Positions 1-8,550 are shown, counted from the first letter of the stretch. The stretch is DNA of 56,599 bases from DAISJI01 sp964559835 (GCA_964559835.1 CAZLJE010000031.1:1-56599); one strand, 5' to 3'. Numbers and translations: made by a program. The notes: generated from the sequence alone by a model not told the origin.

Positions 1-956
1 ACGGCGGCGATGATGTCGGCGTCGGCCTCGACGATGATGGCGTCCTTGCCACCCATCTCGAGCACGGTGCGCTTGATCCAGATCTGGCCGGGAGCGACGC
101 CGGCCGCGACGGAGTTGATGCGCAGGCCGACTTCGCGCGAACCGGTGAAGGCGATGTAACGCGTCTTCGGGTGCGCGACGAGCGCGTCGCCGAAGCTGGC
201 GCCGGCGCCGGGACAGAAGTTGACGATGCCGTCGGGCATGCCGGCTTCGATCAGCGCTTCGACGAATTTCTGGGCGATCCACGGTGAATCGGACGACGGC
301 TTGAGGATGACCGTGTTGCCGGCGACGACGGAAGCTGAGGTCATGCCGGCCATGATGGCGCCCGGGAAATTCCACGGCGGAATCACGATGCCGACGCCCA
401 GCGGGATGTACCAGAGCAGGTCGCGCTCACCGGGCAGTTGCACGGGCGGCTCGGACCGGGCGAGGCGGAGCGCTTCGCGGCCGTAGAACTCGAGGAAGTC
501 GATGAGCTCGGCGATGTCGGCGTCGGCTTCGGCGTAGTTCTTCGAGACTTCGAAGATCATGACGGCCGAGAACTCGTGCTTGCGGCGGCGGATGATGTCG
601 GCAGTACGGAATAATAAAGATGCACGCTCTTCGACCGTCGTGCGCGACCAAGTCTCGAAGGCGGCGAGGGCGGCGTTCATGGCCGGCTCGACTTCCGCCA
701 TGCCGGCCTTCTGGAACAAGCCGACCACTTCTGACGGCTTCGCCGGGTTGATGGACTTCAGCTTGTCCTTGGTCGTGACGTGCTTGCCGCCGATGATGAG
801 CGGGTACTCGCGGCCGAGTTCGCCGCGGATCTTCTCGATGGCGGCCTTCATCGCCTGCGCATTCTCGGGCTTGCTGAAGTCGGTCAGCGGTTCGTTGCGG
901 AATGGACCCACGTTCACGTTGACTTCGTTGACCGGGGGCGCCTGGACGGTAGCCAT
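1..956 (-). CDS. pruA: L-glutamate gamma-semialdehyde (1-pyrroline-5-carboxylate) dehydrogenase, 3' part missing
   Basis: This gene starts at an ATG read leftwards from 956 and runs off the left edge, leaving about 318 codons of a family near 520 residues. The product oxidises glutamate semialdehyde to glutamate, the second step of proline catabolism, in the cytoplasm. The N-terminus begins MATVQAPPVNEVNVNVGPF. The Rossmann region shows PPWNFPGAIMAG and VILKPSSDSP, then the NAD-binding FTGSREVGLRIN and the glutamate-bearing VLEMGGKDA. These fit the class of P5C dehydrogenase that is a stand-alone aldehyde dehydrogenase without a proline dehydrogenase domain. The catalytic cysteine lies beyond the edge. 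No proline dehydrogenase gene is visible, so the exact substrate rests on family resemblance. It diverges from the HD-protein gene across a GC-rich repeat. Confidence 0.85.
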   Translation of the reverse strand, partial: MATVQAPPVNEVNVNVGPFRNEPLTDFSKPENAQAMKAAIEKIRGELGREYPLIIGGKHVTTKDKLKSINPAKPSEVVGLFQKAGMAEVEPAMNAALAAFETWSRTTVEERASLLFRTADIIRRRKHEFSAVMIFEVSKNYAEADADIAELIDFLEFYGREALRLARSEPPVQLPGERDLLWYIPLGVGIVIPPWNFPGAIMAGMTSASVVAGNTVILKPSSDSPWIAQKFVEALIEAGMPDGIVNFCPGAGASFGDALVAHPKTRYIAFTGSREVGLRINSVAAGVAPGQIWIKRTVLEMGGKDAIIVEADADIIAA

Positions 957-1080
957 ATGATTCCTCTCAGTGCAGTCCTTATCAGGGCAGGACCGGGTGC
1001 AAAACTCTCCATTTTACACCTGGGGCGGGGCGCGGGGCGCGGAGGGCGGAACGCGGAGCGCGGGGCTTAGGGCTTAGGGT
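957..1080. repeat. Divergent intergenic region with GC-rich short repeat
   Basis: From 1021 to about 1065 the sequence is a degenerate run of gcggggc-like words, followed by two copies of GGGCTTA. Similar GC-rich runs occur at 19631-19669 and, expanded into a 42-bp unit, inside the aconitase gene. No promoter could be picked with confidence. Confidence 0.6.
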
Positions 1081-1160
1081 GCGATGAGCTATGAGCCGAT
1101 GTGTGTGACGGCCGCACTCGACGGGGCTGTGAGTGACGCGTATCCTTACAGGTTTCCTGA

Positions 1161-1166
1161 GGAGGG
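1161..1166 (+). promoter_or_regulatory. Ribosome binding site selecting a TTG start
   Basis: GGAGGG lies 4 nt before a TTG at 1171. The upstream in-frame ATG at 1084 lacks any such site, which argues for the TTG start of the HD-family protein. Confidence 0.55.
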
Positions 1167-1170
1167 CCGA

Positions 1171-1731
1171 TTGGCGCAGGCAGCGGGAACAAAGAAGGAC
1201 GCGGTGCGGCGGCTGTGGCCGGAATTGGAGTGGATCAAGGACGCCGGGCTGCTCGAGAAGACCGCGCGCACATGGGAGCGGGCATTTGAGTTGTCGCCGC
1301 TGACGCCCGAGGACCTCGACCGCATTCCGTTCACGCTGCTGGTGCCGAATTGTCCGACGACGTTCATGGAGCACAAGCGCTGCGTCGTGCACATCGCGCG
1401 CCGGGCGGCTGAGGCGATGATCGAGCACATGGGCCGGGCGCTGAAGATCGATATGGATGTGGTGATCGCGGGCGCCATCCTGGCGGACGTCGGAAAACTG
1501 CTTGAGTACGAAGTCGTGGACGGCAAGGCGCGGCAGAGTGCGCGGGGCGAAGCCTTACGGCATCCCTTCACCGGAGTAGCGCTGGCGATGGAGTGCGGCG
1601 TGCCGGATTCGGTGTGTCACATCATCGCGGCGCACGCGGCGGAGGGAAACCTGGTGAAGCGGTCGACCGAGGCGCTGATCGTCCACCACGCGGATTTCAT
1701 GGCGTATGAGCCGTTCAAGAATATGAAATGA
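1171..1731 (+). CDS. HD-superfamily (HDIG-like) protein with altered HD doublet
   Basis: The product is a soluble protein of about 186 residues with the helical pattern of the HD superfamily: a histidine in FMEHKRCVVH, the metal-site segment AGAILADVGKLLEYE, then RHPFTGVALA, IIAAHAAEG and the late aspartate in VHHADF. HD proteins are mostly metal-dependent phosphohydrolases. Here the usual HD doublet reads AD, so the histidine ligand is replaced by alanine and activity may be changed or lost. The frame is open back to an ATG at 1084, but that ATG has no ribosome site. A TTG at 1171 follows GGAGGG (1161-1166) at good spacing and starts just before the conserved KKDAVRRLWPE, so it is preferred. 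The substrate is unknown. Confidence 0.7.
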   Translation: MAQAAGTKKDAVRRLWPELEWIKDAGLLEKTARTWERAFELSPLTPEDLDRIPFTLLVPNCPTTFMEHKRCVVHIARRAAEAMIEHMGRALKIDMDVVIAGAILADVGKLLEYEVVDGKARQSARGEALRHPFTGVALAMECGVPDSVCHIIAAHAAEGNLVKRSTEALIVHHADFMAYEPFKNMK

Positions 1732-1740
1732 GCGAGACGA

Positions 1741-1831
1741 GTGATCAGTGGTCAGTGCTCAGTAATCAGCGGGTGTGCGCCGCAGGTTCTCGTGAGACAT
1801 CTTGATCACTGACCACTGAACACTGAGCACT
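1741..1831. repeat. Inverted repeat built from 7-bp CAGTG words
   Basis: The left arm (1741-1770) repeats words such as ATCAGTG, GTCAGTG, CTCAGTA with a 7-bp period. The right arm (1804-1831) carries the complement (GATCACTGACCACTG and so on). It begins 9 nt after the HD-protein stop and ends about 5 nt before the prpD start. The same word is used at 49929-50039. Confidence 0.85.
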
Positions 1832-1836
1832 CTCTT

Positions 1837-3231
1837 ATGACTATTACCGCTCCTATTTCGCAATTCGCTGCCAATCTTACGTTCGAAGATCTGTCGTCCG
1901 ATGCCGTGTATCAGGCAAAGCGGTTCCTGCTGGATTCGCTGGGGTGCGCGCTGGGCGGATTTCAGCAGCATGATGTCACGCTGGCGCTGGAAGTGCTCGA
2001 CGAAATCGCCGGGCGCGGGCCATGCACGATCATCGGCACCGGGAAAAAGGTGGACGCGGTTTCCGCGTCGCTGGCGAATGCGCTGATGATCCGCTGCCAG
2101 GACTACAACGATATTTACTGGAAGCAGGACCCGTCGCATCCATCGGACATTTTCCCGGCCGCGATTGCCGGATGCGAGCGCAGCGGGAGTGACGGGCGGG
2201 AGCTGATCGTCGGGCTGGTGCTCGGACATGAGTTCGAATGCCGGTTCTGCGAAGCGGCGTTTCCGGGAATCCGCGAGCGCGGCTGGCATCACGCAACGCT
2301 GACGGCGTTCGTTTCGCCGATTGTTGCCGGGCGCGCAATACGGCTTGGTTGGGAGCAGATCCAGCACGCCATCGGGATTTCGGCGTCGCGGCAGGCCACG
2401 CTCGGCGCGGTGACGGCCGGCAAGTTGACGATGATGAAGAACACGGTGGATCCGATGGCGACGCAGTCGGGCATGCTGGCGGCGTTGCTAGCGGAGCAGG
2501 GCTATACCGGGCCGGAGCACGTGGTCGACGGCAAAGAGGGTCTGACGCACTGCTTTGGGCCGGAGTGGAAGTTGAACGTGCTGACCGACGGCTTGGGAGA
2601 GAGTTGGCGCATCACGCAGTGCGGCATGAAGTTCTTCCCGACGGAGGCGCTGACGCACGCGCCCATCTCGGCGACGCTCGACCTAGTACACGAACATGAC
2701 CTGAAGCCGGAACAGATCGAGAAGGTCACGATCCGGTCGCTGGCACGGGCGGCCGATATCCTGAGCGATCCGAGCAAGTACGATCCGCACACGAAAGAAA
2801 CGGCCGACCACTCGCTGCCGTATGTGATCGCGGCAGCGCTGGTGGACCGGCAAGTGACGCCGGCACAATTCACGATGCAGAAGGTCATGGACCCGACGAT
2901 CCGCGCGCAGTTGAAGAAGGTGGTGGTAGTCGCCGATCCGGAGATCGAGAAGGTGTTCCCTGCCTTGCAGCGCGTGGTGGTGACGATTCGCACGACAGAT
3001 GGGAAAGAGTTCACGAAGCAGCTCGATTATCCGAAGGGCGATCCCCGGAATCCGCTGACGGACCGCGAGATCGAAGAGAAGTTCACTGCTCTGGCTGGGC
3101 CGATCATGAGCAAGGCGGCGCAGAAGAAGATCATCAAAGCGGTTTGGGATTTGGAGAAGCTGGAGAGCGTGAGCGAGCTGATGAAGCTGATGCGGGCGAA
3201 GAAGCCCGTGGCGCAAGAAGCGTCGGCATAA
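1837..3231 (+). CDS. MmgE/PrpD family protein (2-methylcitrate dehydratase-like)
   Basis: The 464-residue length and the opening pattern (ISQFAANLTFEDL, then AKRFLLDSLGCALGG) are typical of MmgE/PrpD proteins. Members dehydrate 2-methylcitrate or citrate-like acids, or decarboxylate cis-aconitate. Family blocks include the KLTMMKNTVDPMATQSGMLAA segment region near 190-210, and CGMKFFPTEALTHAPI near 265. It is the first gene of a tricarboxylic-acid cluster with an aconitase-family enzyme, a beta-decarboxylating dehydrogenase and citrate lyase-like subunits, so a dehydration step on a citrate analogue is the natural guess. No methylcitrate synthase or PrpB-like lyase is visible nearby, which argues against an ordinary methylcitrate operon. 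No clear Shine-Dalgarno precedes the ATG, because a repeat arm occupies that space. Confidence 0.85.
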   Translation: MTITAPISQFAANLTFEDLSSDAVYQAKRFLLDSLGCALGGFQQHDVTLALEVLDEIAGRGPCTIIGTGKKVDAVSASLANALMIRCQDYNDIYWKQDPSHPSDIFPAAIAGCERSGSDGRELIVGLVLGHEFECRFCEAAFPGIRERGWHHATLTAFVSPIVAGRAIRLGWEQIQHAIGISASRQATLGAVTAGKLTMMKNTVDPMATQSGMLAALLAEQGYTGPEHVVDGKEGLTHCFGPEWKLNVLTDGLGESWRITQCGMKFFPTEALTHAPISATLDLVHEHDLKPEQIEKVTIRSLARAADILSDPSKYDPHTKETADHSLPYVIAAALVDRQVTPAQFTMQKVMDPTIRAQLKKVVVVADPEIEKVFPALQRVVVTIRTTDGKEFTKQLDYPKGDPRNPLTDREIEEKFTALAGPIMSKAAQKKIIKAVWDLEKLESVSELMKLMRAKKPVAQEASA

Positions 3232-3244
3232 TTGGAGCGCGACG

Positions 3245-3601
3245 ATGGCGGTAGTACTTTGGCTAATACCAGTGGCGTTGATCACTGCCGGGTGGATCAA
3301 ATGGTCAAGCACGCCGCCGTTGTTCGGAGCTCCATGGTGGCGAAGTGTTCCGGCATTCGTCGCGCTCGTAGCAGCTTCCATTCAGAGTTGCTGGTTTGTA
3401 GCTATGTACACGCGACCGTCGCGGACACCGGGCTTTGCAATCGATCTGAACTGGTTTTATTCCCTAGGTCGCTTCTCATTCATCCTGTTTCTTGCGGTCG
3501 TTCTGCTGACGATTCCTAGCCGGAAGGGTACGCGAGTTGTAACGGTACTGGCTTCGACACTGAATGTCGGGCTGTGGTTTTTATTTTCAACGATGATTTA
3601 A
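3245..3601 (+). CDS. Small integral membrane protein of unknown function
   Basis: This 118-residue product has four hydrophobic stretches: LWLIPVALITAGWI near the N-terminus, VPAFVALVAASIQSCWFVAMY, SFILFLAVVLLTI and a final VVTVLASTLNVGLWFLF. It is therefore predicted to be a polytopic inner-membrane protein. GGAG at 3234-3237 sits 7 nt before the ATG, which supports translation. It lies 13 nt after the prpD-like gene and 9 nt before the aconitase gene, so it is probably co-transcribed with the tricarboxylate cluster. Its codon composition is less GC-rich than its neighbours. I recognise no family. A role in uptake or export of the pathway's acid would be speculation. Confidence 0.6.
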   Translation: MAVVLWLIPVALITAGWIKWSSTPPLFGAPWWRSVPAFVALVAASIQSCWFVAMYTRPSRTPGFAIDLNWFYSLGRFSFILFLAVVLLTIPSRKGTRVVTVLASTLNVGLWFLFSTMI

Positions 3602-3610
3602 GCGACGCGA

Positions 3611-5892
3611 ATGGGACAGACAGTCACTGAGAAAATCGCGCAGGCGTACATGGCGGAGGGGCCGAGGCGGCCGCTGCGGGCGGGAGATTTCGTGTCGATC
3701 CGGCCCAAGCACGTGATGACGCACGACAACACGTCGGCGGTGATGAAGAAGTTCAAGAGCATCGGCGCGCCGAAGATCGCCGATCCGCACCAGCCGGTGT
3801 TTGCGCTCGATCACGACATCCAGAACCAGTCCGAAGACAACCAGAAGAAGTACCGCGCGATCGAGGCGTTCGCCCGCGAACACGGGATTGATTTCTATCC
3901 GGCAGGAACGGGCATCGGGCACCAGATCATGTGTGAGCGCGGCTACGTCACGCCGGGCTCGTTCGTCGTCGCCAGCGATTCGCACTCGAACATGTACGGC
4001 GCGCTCGGGGCCATTGGCACGCCGGTGGTCCGCACGGATGCGGCGGCGATCTGGGCGACGGGCGAATTCTGGTGGCAGATCCCGCGCACCGTGCAGGTGG
4101 TGCTCGAAGGCAAACTAGCGCCGGGCGTCACGGGCAAAGACGTGATCGTCGCTTTGTGCGGGCTGTACAACGACGAGGTGCTGAACGCGGCAGTGGAGTT
4201 CAGCGGGCCGGGTGTGGCGACGCTGTCGGTCGAGGCGCGCATGACCATCTCGAACATGAGCACCGAGTGGGGCGCTCTGGTGGGGTGGTTCCCTGCCGAC
4301 GCGATCACCATCGAGTGGCTGCGCTCGATGCGGGCGGAGCGCGTGAAGCGCGGCGAGCCGGAGCGCTATTCGGAACACGATCTAGAAGAGTGGGCGGCGG
4401 ACGCGGCCGAGGGCGGACGCGCTACACCCGATGCCGATGCCGAGTACGCCGGGCGCATCACGCTTGATCTCAGCAAACTGACGCCACACGCCAGCGGGCC
4501 TGACACCGTGCAAGTGATGTCGTCGGTCGCCGAATTGGAAGAAAAGAAGATCGCGATCCAGAAGGCGTATCTGCTGTCGTGCGTGAACTCGCGACTGGAG
4601 GACCTGGAAGCTGCGGCCGAAGTACTACGTGGGAAAAAAGTCGCGGCGAGCGTGAAGTTCTATCTGGGCGCGGCGAGCAAGAACGTGCAGGTGGATGCGG
4701 AGCGCAACGGGACATGGAAAACGTTGCAGGACGCGGGCGCAATCACGCTGCCGGCGGGATGCGGGCCCTGCATCGGGATGGGCGTGGGTCTGCTGGAACC
4801 GGGCGAGGTCGGAATATCGGCCACCAATCGCAATTTCAAAGGGCGGATGGGCTCGCGGGAGGCGCAGTGTTATTTGGCGTCGCCGGCGGTGGTGGCGGCG
4901 AGCGCGGTGGCGGGATTTATATGCGGCCCGGAGGGGGGCGCGGGACGCGGGACGCGGGGCGCGGAACTGCAACGGCAGGACGCGGGGCGCGGGGCGCGGG
5001 GCGCGGAACTGCAACGGCAGGACGCGGGGCGCGGGGCGCGGGACGCGGAACTGCAACGGCAGGACGCGGGACGCGGGGCGCGGGNNNNNNNNNNNNNNNN
5101 NNNNNNNNNNNNNNNNNNNNNNNNNNNNNNNNNNNNNNNNNNNNNNNNNNNNNNNNNNNNNNNNNNNNNNNNNNNNNNNNNNNNCGCGGGGCGCGGGACG
5201 CGGAACTGCAACGGCAGGACGCGGGACGCGGGGCGCGGGGCGCGGAACTGCACAAGCACTACAAGGCACTCGCGAGGGTGAGTCGGATTGAATCGGTTGA
5301 AATCCTGCCCGGATTTCCGGAGCGCGTGCACGGGCGTTTGGTGTTCCTCAATAAAGAGAACCTGAACACGGATGGCATTTACGCCGGGAGCTATACGTAT
5401 CGCGACGACATGACGCCCGAGATGATGGCGGGCGTCATCTTCGACAATTACGATCCGTCATTACCCAAAGAGATTCGTGCGGGAGATGTGATCGTCGGCG
5501 GCGCGAACTTCGGGACCGGCTCCAGTCGAGAGCAGGCGGTGACGGCGCTCAAGGCAAAGGGTCTTCCGCTGGTGATTGCGGCGACGTTCTCGCAGACGTA
5601 CCTGCGCAACGCATTCAATAACGGGTTCCTGTGCATCGAGCAGCCGGAACTGGTAAACCGGCTACGGGAGCAAGGTTCCGGCAAGTTCTGGATTCCGGGT
5701 GACGAGATTGCAGTGGAGTTCACCAAAGGGGTCATCACATGGCGTGGTGACGCGTTCCACTTCCCCGCGCTGGGCAGCGTGCCACAATCATTGGTGATCG
5801 CCGGTGGCGTAGAGAACCTCGTCGCTGAGAGACTTGGACTACACGCGAAAGATCAGCTCACCACGGAGGCACGGAGACACGGAGAACATTGA
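3611..5892 (+). CDS. Aconitase-superfamily hydro-lyase, homoaconitase (Lys4)-like, with repeat array and gap in the linker
   Basis: The large domain (about residues 1-440) holds the 4Fe-4S ligands in LLSCVNSRLEDL and GCGPCIGMG. The swivel domain (from about 5245) holds GANFGTGSSREQAV. Segments such as VSIRPKHVMTHDNTSAV, LDHDIQNQSEDN, PAGTGIGHQIM and GISATNRNFKGRMGS resemble fungal homoaconitase Lys4 more than ordinary aconitases. Between the domains lies a 42-bp GC-rich tandem repeat with a 100-N gap. The frames before and after the gap differ, but both read the repeat in the same phase as AELQRQDAGRGARG. Since 42 is a multiple of 3, the apparent frameshift is most likely a gap-length artefact. 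The C-terminal tail TTEARRHGEH and the stop come from an intergenic-type repeat. Substrate could be homocitrate, citrate or a related acid. Confidence 0.8.
4937..5243 (+). repeat. 42-bp tandem repeat array in the aconitase interdomain linker
   Basis: The core GGAACTGCAACGGCAGGA starts at 4963, 5005 and 5047, and again at 5202. A last partial copy GGAACTGCA begins at 5244 and runs into the swivel-domain sequence. Spacing is 42 bp wherever it can be measured. Between cores lie gcggggc or gcgggac words. All three forward frames are free of stop codons. The last copy suggests the unit arose by duplication of the start of the swivel domain plus GC-rich words. Confidence 0.9.
5085..5184. other. Assembly gap of 100 N inside the aconitase repeat
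   Basis: The gap has a round length and sits inside the 42-bp array, so its true size is unknown. The spacing of repeat cores across it (155 bp) is not a multiple of 42, so 100 is not the real length. Confidence 0.98.
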
Positions 5893-5922
5893 TCATCTCC
5901 GTGCCTCCGTGTCTCCGTGGTG
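5859..5922. repeat. Inverted repeat built from ACGGAG words, overlapping the aconitase stop
   Basis: The left arm (5859-5886) repeats ACGGAGGC, ACGGAGAC, ACGGAG with an 8-bp period. The right arm (5896-5922) is its complement. The left arm is translated as the aconitase tail TTEARRHGE, and the stop at 5890-5892 lies in the loop. Confidence 0.9.
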
Positions 5923-5938
5923 AATCAAGGAGCATAGA

Positions 5939-7150
5939 GTGGCGAAATACACGGTCGTTAGCATGCCGGGTGATGGAATCGGGAACCAAGTCCTTCCGGA
6001 AGCGATCCGCGTTCTCGATGCGGTCGGATTCGACGCCGAGTACGTTCACGGCGACATCGGATGGGAGTTCTGGTGCAAGGAGGGCAATGCGCTGCCCGAC
6101 CGCACGATCGACCTGCTGGCCAAGCACAAGCTCGGGCTGTTTGGGGCGATCACGTCGAAGCCGAAGAAGGAAGCCGACGCGGAGCTGGATCCGTCGCTTC
6201 GCGGCAAGGGCTACACCTATTATTCGCCGATCGTCACGATGCGGCAGCGCTTCCACCTGGATACGTGCGTGCGTCCGTGCGTCGGATTCCCGGGGAATCC
6301 GCTGAACTTTATCCGCAAGAAGGCCGGCGGCGGGTTCGAAGAACCGCAAGTCAACGTGGTCGTTTTCCGGCAGAACACCGAGGGTCTGTACTGCGGCGTC
6401 GAGTGGACGAACCCTCCGGCACAGGTGCGCGGCGCGCTGGAGTCGCACCCGAAGTTCAAGCCGTTCGCCGCGACGAAGGGCGAGGACCTTTCGATTTCCG
6501 TGCGCATCATCACGCGTAAGAACGCCGAGGGAATTGCGCGCGCGGCGTTCGAGTGGGCGAAGAAGTACGGATACAAGAACGTTACCATTTGCGAGAAGCC
6601 GAACGTGCTGCGCGAGACCAGCGGCATGATGGAGGAAGTGGCGAAGCAGGTGGCGAAGGATTATGCCGGCATTCCGCTGTGGTCGACGAACATCGACGCG
6701 CAGACGATGTGGCTGACCAAGAACCCCGAGGATTATGGAGTGATCATCGCGTCGAACCTGTTCGGCGACGTCATCAGCGATGCATTCGCGGGACTGGTCG
6801 GCGGCTTGGGATTCGCGGCGAGCGGGAATATCGGGAAGGAAGTCGCGGTGTTTGAGCCGACGCACGGGTCGGCGCCGAAGTATGCCGAGCTGGATCCGCC
6901 GATCGTCAATCCGATTGCGATGATCCTGTCGGCGGCGATGATGCTCGACCATGTCGGCGAGACTGAGAAGGCGCAGAAGGTGCGCAACGCTATCGCGGCG
7001 GTGGTCAAAGAAGGTAAAGTGCGCACGTACGACATGATGCGCATTCCGGGCGGCGCGAAGTCGATCACGCAGGGCGCGGCATCTACGGTGCAGTTTACGG
7101 ACGCGATCTTGAAAGCGCTGGAGACGGCGACGGAAAAGGCAACAGCGTAG
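5939..7150 (+). CDS. Isocitrate/homoisocitrate dehydrogenase family, beta-decarboxylating
   Basis: This 403-residue enzyme belongs to the NAD(P)-dependent beta-decarboxylating dehydrogenases: PGDGIG at the N-terminus, VVVFRQNTEGLYCG near 140, the metal-binding aspartates in NLFGDVISDAFAGLVGG near 280, and EPTHGSAPKYA. The substrate loop reads YYSPIVTMRQRF, close to the SPIVALR pattern of yeast homoisocitrate dehydrogenase, and lacks the SxN motif of ordinary isocitrate dehydrogenase. With the Lys4-like hydratase directly upstream, oxidation of a homoisocitrate-like acid is plausible, but isocitrate cannot be excluded. The GTG start at 5939 follows AGGAG (5928-5932). A single repeat arm begins directly after its stop. 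Confidence 0.85.
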   Translation: MAKYTVVSMPGDGIGNQVLPEAIRVLDAVGFDAEYVHGDIGWEFWCKEGNALPDRTIDLLAKHKLGLFGAITSKPKKEADAELDPSLRGKGYTYYSPIVTMRQRFHLDTCVRPCVGFPGNPLNFIRKKAGGGFEEPQVNVVVFRQNTEGLYCGVEWTNPPAQVRGALESHPKFKPFAATKGEDLSISVRIITRKNAEGIARAAFEWAKKYGYKNVTICEKPNVLRETSGMMEEVAKQVAKDYAGIPLWSTNIDAQTMWLTKNPEDYGVIIASNLFGDVISDAFAGLVGGLGFAASGNIGKEVAVFEPTHGSAPKYAELDPPIVNPIAMILSAAMMLDHVGETEKAQKVRNAIAAVVKEGKVRTYDMMRIPGGAKSITQGAASTVQFTDAILKALETATEKATA

Positions 7151-7180
7151 CCACGGATTCACACGGATGCACGCGGATCT
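7150..7180. repeat. Single arm of ACGGAT-word repeat after icd-like gene
   Basis: ACGGAT, ACGGAT and GCGGAT recur at 10-bp spacing directly after the stop at 7150. No complementary arm follows, unlike the copies at 8481-8550 and 26469-26536 that use the same word. Confidence 0.7.
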
Positions 7181-7184
7181 GACA

Positions 7185-8474
7185 ATGGCCACTACGGCAA
7201 ATGCGAACACAGTGAAATTCGAAGCGGGACGCTTTGCGGCGGACACGCGGTCGGATTGCCGCGTCGTGTTCGAGCCGCGCACGTCGGGTGGGATCGAGCT
7301 CGAGCTGCAGTCGAAGGTCGCTGCGTATTACGGCGATTCGATACAGCAGGACGCGCGCGCGGTGCTGAAGGCGCTGGGAGTCGAGCACGCACGGCTGATG
7401 ATCGAAGATGCAGGCGCGCTGCCGTACACGATCGCGGCGCGGATCGAGGCAGCGGTACGGCGCGCTGGGCTGGCGAAGGACAAGCGATTCCTGCCCCACC
7501 CTTCCAAAACCAGTCAGGGTGGGGCGCCCGTGAGAGACCGGATGCGGCGGTCGCGGCTGTATCTGCCGGGGAGTGAGCCGAAGTATTTCGTCAACGCGGC
7601 GCTGCATGGGCCGGACGCGATCATCCTGGACCTGGAAGACAGCGTCCATCCGGCGGAGAAGGATGCGGCGCGGTTGCTGGTGCGGAACGCGCTGCGCGCG
7701 GTGGAGTTCGGCGCGTGCGAGCGCATGGTACGCATCAACCAGTTGCCGCTCGGACTGGAAGACCTCGACGAGATCGTGCCCGAGCTTCCGGACTTGATCC
7801 TCATTCCCAAGGTGGAGGAGGCGCGGCAGGTGGCGGAGGTCGACGATCGGATCGCGGAGGTGCAGGCGCGCCACGACATCGACCGACCGCTCTGGCTGAT
7901 GCCGATCCTGGAATCGGCATTGGGGATCGAGAACGCGTACGCGATCGCAACAGCTTCGCCGCGCAATGTCGCGCTGACGATCGGACTCGAGGATTACACC
8001 GCCGACCTGGGCGTCGTGAAGACGCGCGAGGGCAGCGAGTCGGTCTTCGCTCGACAGCGGTTGGTGAACGCCGCGCGGGCAGCCAGTTTGCAGGCGATCG
8101 ATTCCGTGTACGGGGACGTGGGTGACATGGACGGGCTGCTGGCGTGGGGACGCAACGCGCGCGCGATGGGATTCGAGGGGATGGGCTGCGTGCATCCGCT
8201 GCAGATCGCGGTCATTCACCAGGCGTTTGCGCCGAGCGACCAGGAGATCGAGCGGGCGCTGAAGATCGTGGCAGCTTACGACGACGCGAAAACGCGCGGC
8301 ATCGCGGTCGTGTCGCTGGGCAGCAAGATGATCGATCCGCCGGTGGTGAACCGGGCGGTGAAACTGGTCGAGCGCGCGGAGCACATGGGACTGGTCACGT
8401 CGGAGATGCGAGCTCGGGCGTCGGGTCCGCCGCCGGTTGCACCGAAAGTAAAGTCCGAAGGCGGAGAAGGATAA
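7185..8474 (+). CDS. Citrate lyase gamma-beta fusion (CitD acyl carrier domain fused to CitE)
   Basis: Residues 11-95 match citrate lyase acyl carrier protein CitD: KFEAGRFAADTRSD, then ELELQSKVAAYYGD and ARIEAAV. Ser23 in RSD is in the position of the serine that carries the phosphoribosyl-dephospho-CoA group. Residues from about 117 form a CitE/HpcH-type beta subunit: RSRLYLPGSEPKYF, DAIILDLEDSVHPAEK, MVRINQLP, GLEDYTADLGV and MGCVHPLQI. In enterobacteria CitD and CitE are separate. The join (residues 103-114) is encoded by a palindromic insert. A start at 7167 is also in frame, but its first codons lie in repeat sequence. Neither start has a clear ribosome site. Genes for prosthetic-group synthesis and acetylation (citC, citX, citG) are not in this window. 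Confidence 0.85.
   Translation: MATTANANTVKFEAGRFAADTRSDCRVVFEPRTSGGIELELQSKVAAYYGDSIQQDARAVLKALGVEHARLMIEDAGALPYTIAARIEAAVRRAGLAKDKRFLPHPSKTSQGGAPVRDRMRRSRLYLPGSEPKYFVNAALHGPDAIILDLEDSVHPAEKDAARLLVRNALRAVEFGACERMVRINQLPLGLEDLDEIVPELPDLILIPKVEEARQVAEVDDRIAEVQARHDIDRPLWLMPILESALGIENAYAIATASPRNVALTIGLEDYTADLGVVKTREGSESVFARQRLVNAARAASLQAIDSVYGDVGDMDGLLAWGRNARAMGFEGMGCVHPLQIAVIHQAFAPSDQEIERALKIVAAYDDAKTRGIAVVSLGSKMIDPPVVNRAVKLVERAEHMGLVTSEMRARASGPPPVAPKVKSEGGEG
7493..7525. repeat. Palindromic insert inside the CitD-CitE linker
   Basis: Perfect 10-bp arms GCCCCACCCT (7493-7502) and AGGGTGGGGC (7516-7525) enclose a 13-nt loop. The element is read as PHPSKTSQGGAP in the fused protein. A similar palindrome in the S9 peptidase gene (24815-24845) is read in the same phase. 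Confidence 0.8.
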
Positions 8475-8480
8475 AAGCAA

Positions 8481-8550
8481 ACCATGGATTTACAGGGATT
8501 GGCACGGATAAACCTGTTTTGATCCGTGTTCATCCGAGAAAATCCGTGGC
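8481..8550. repeat. Inverted repeat with GGAT/ATCC words between citDE and citF
   Basis: The left arm (8481-8511) carries ATGGATT, GGGATT and ACGGAT words. The right arm (8520-8550) carries their complements ending AATCCGTGGC. It begins 7 nt after the citDE stop and ends 13 nt before the citF start. Confidence 0.8.

Noticed and set aside
3611..5892. Aconitase gene as a frameshifted pseudogene or two separate genes
   Set aside because: Both halves read the 42-bp repeat in the same phase, all Fe-S and active-site residues are intact, and the gap length is arbitrary, so one intact gene is the simpler reading.
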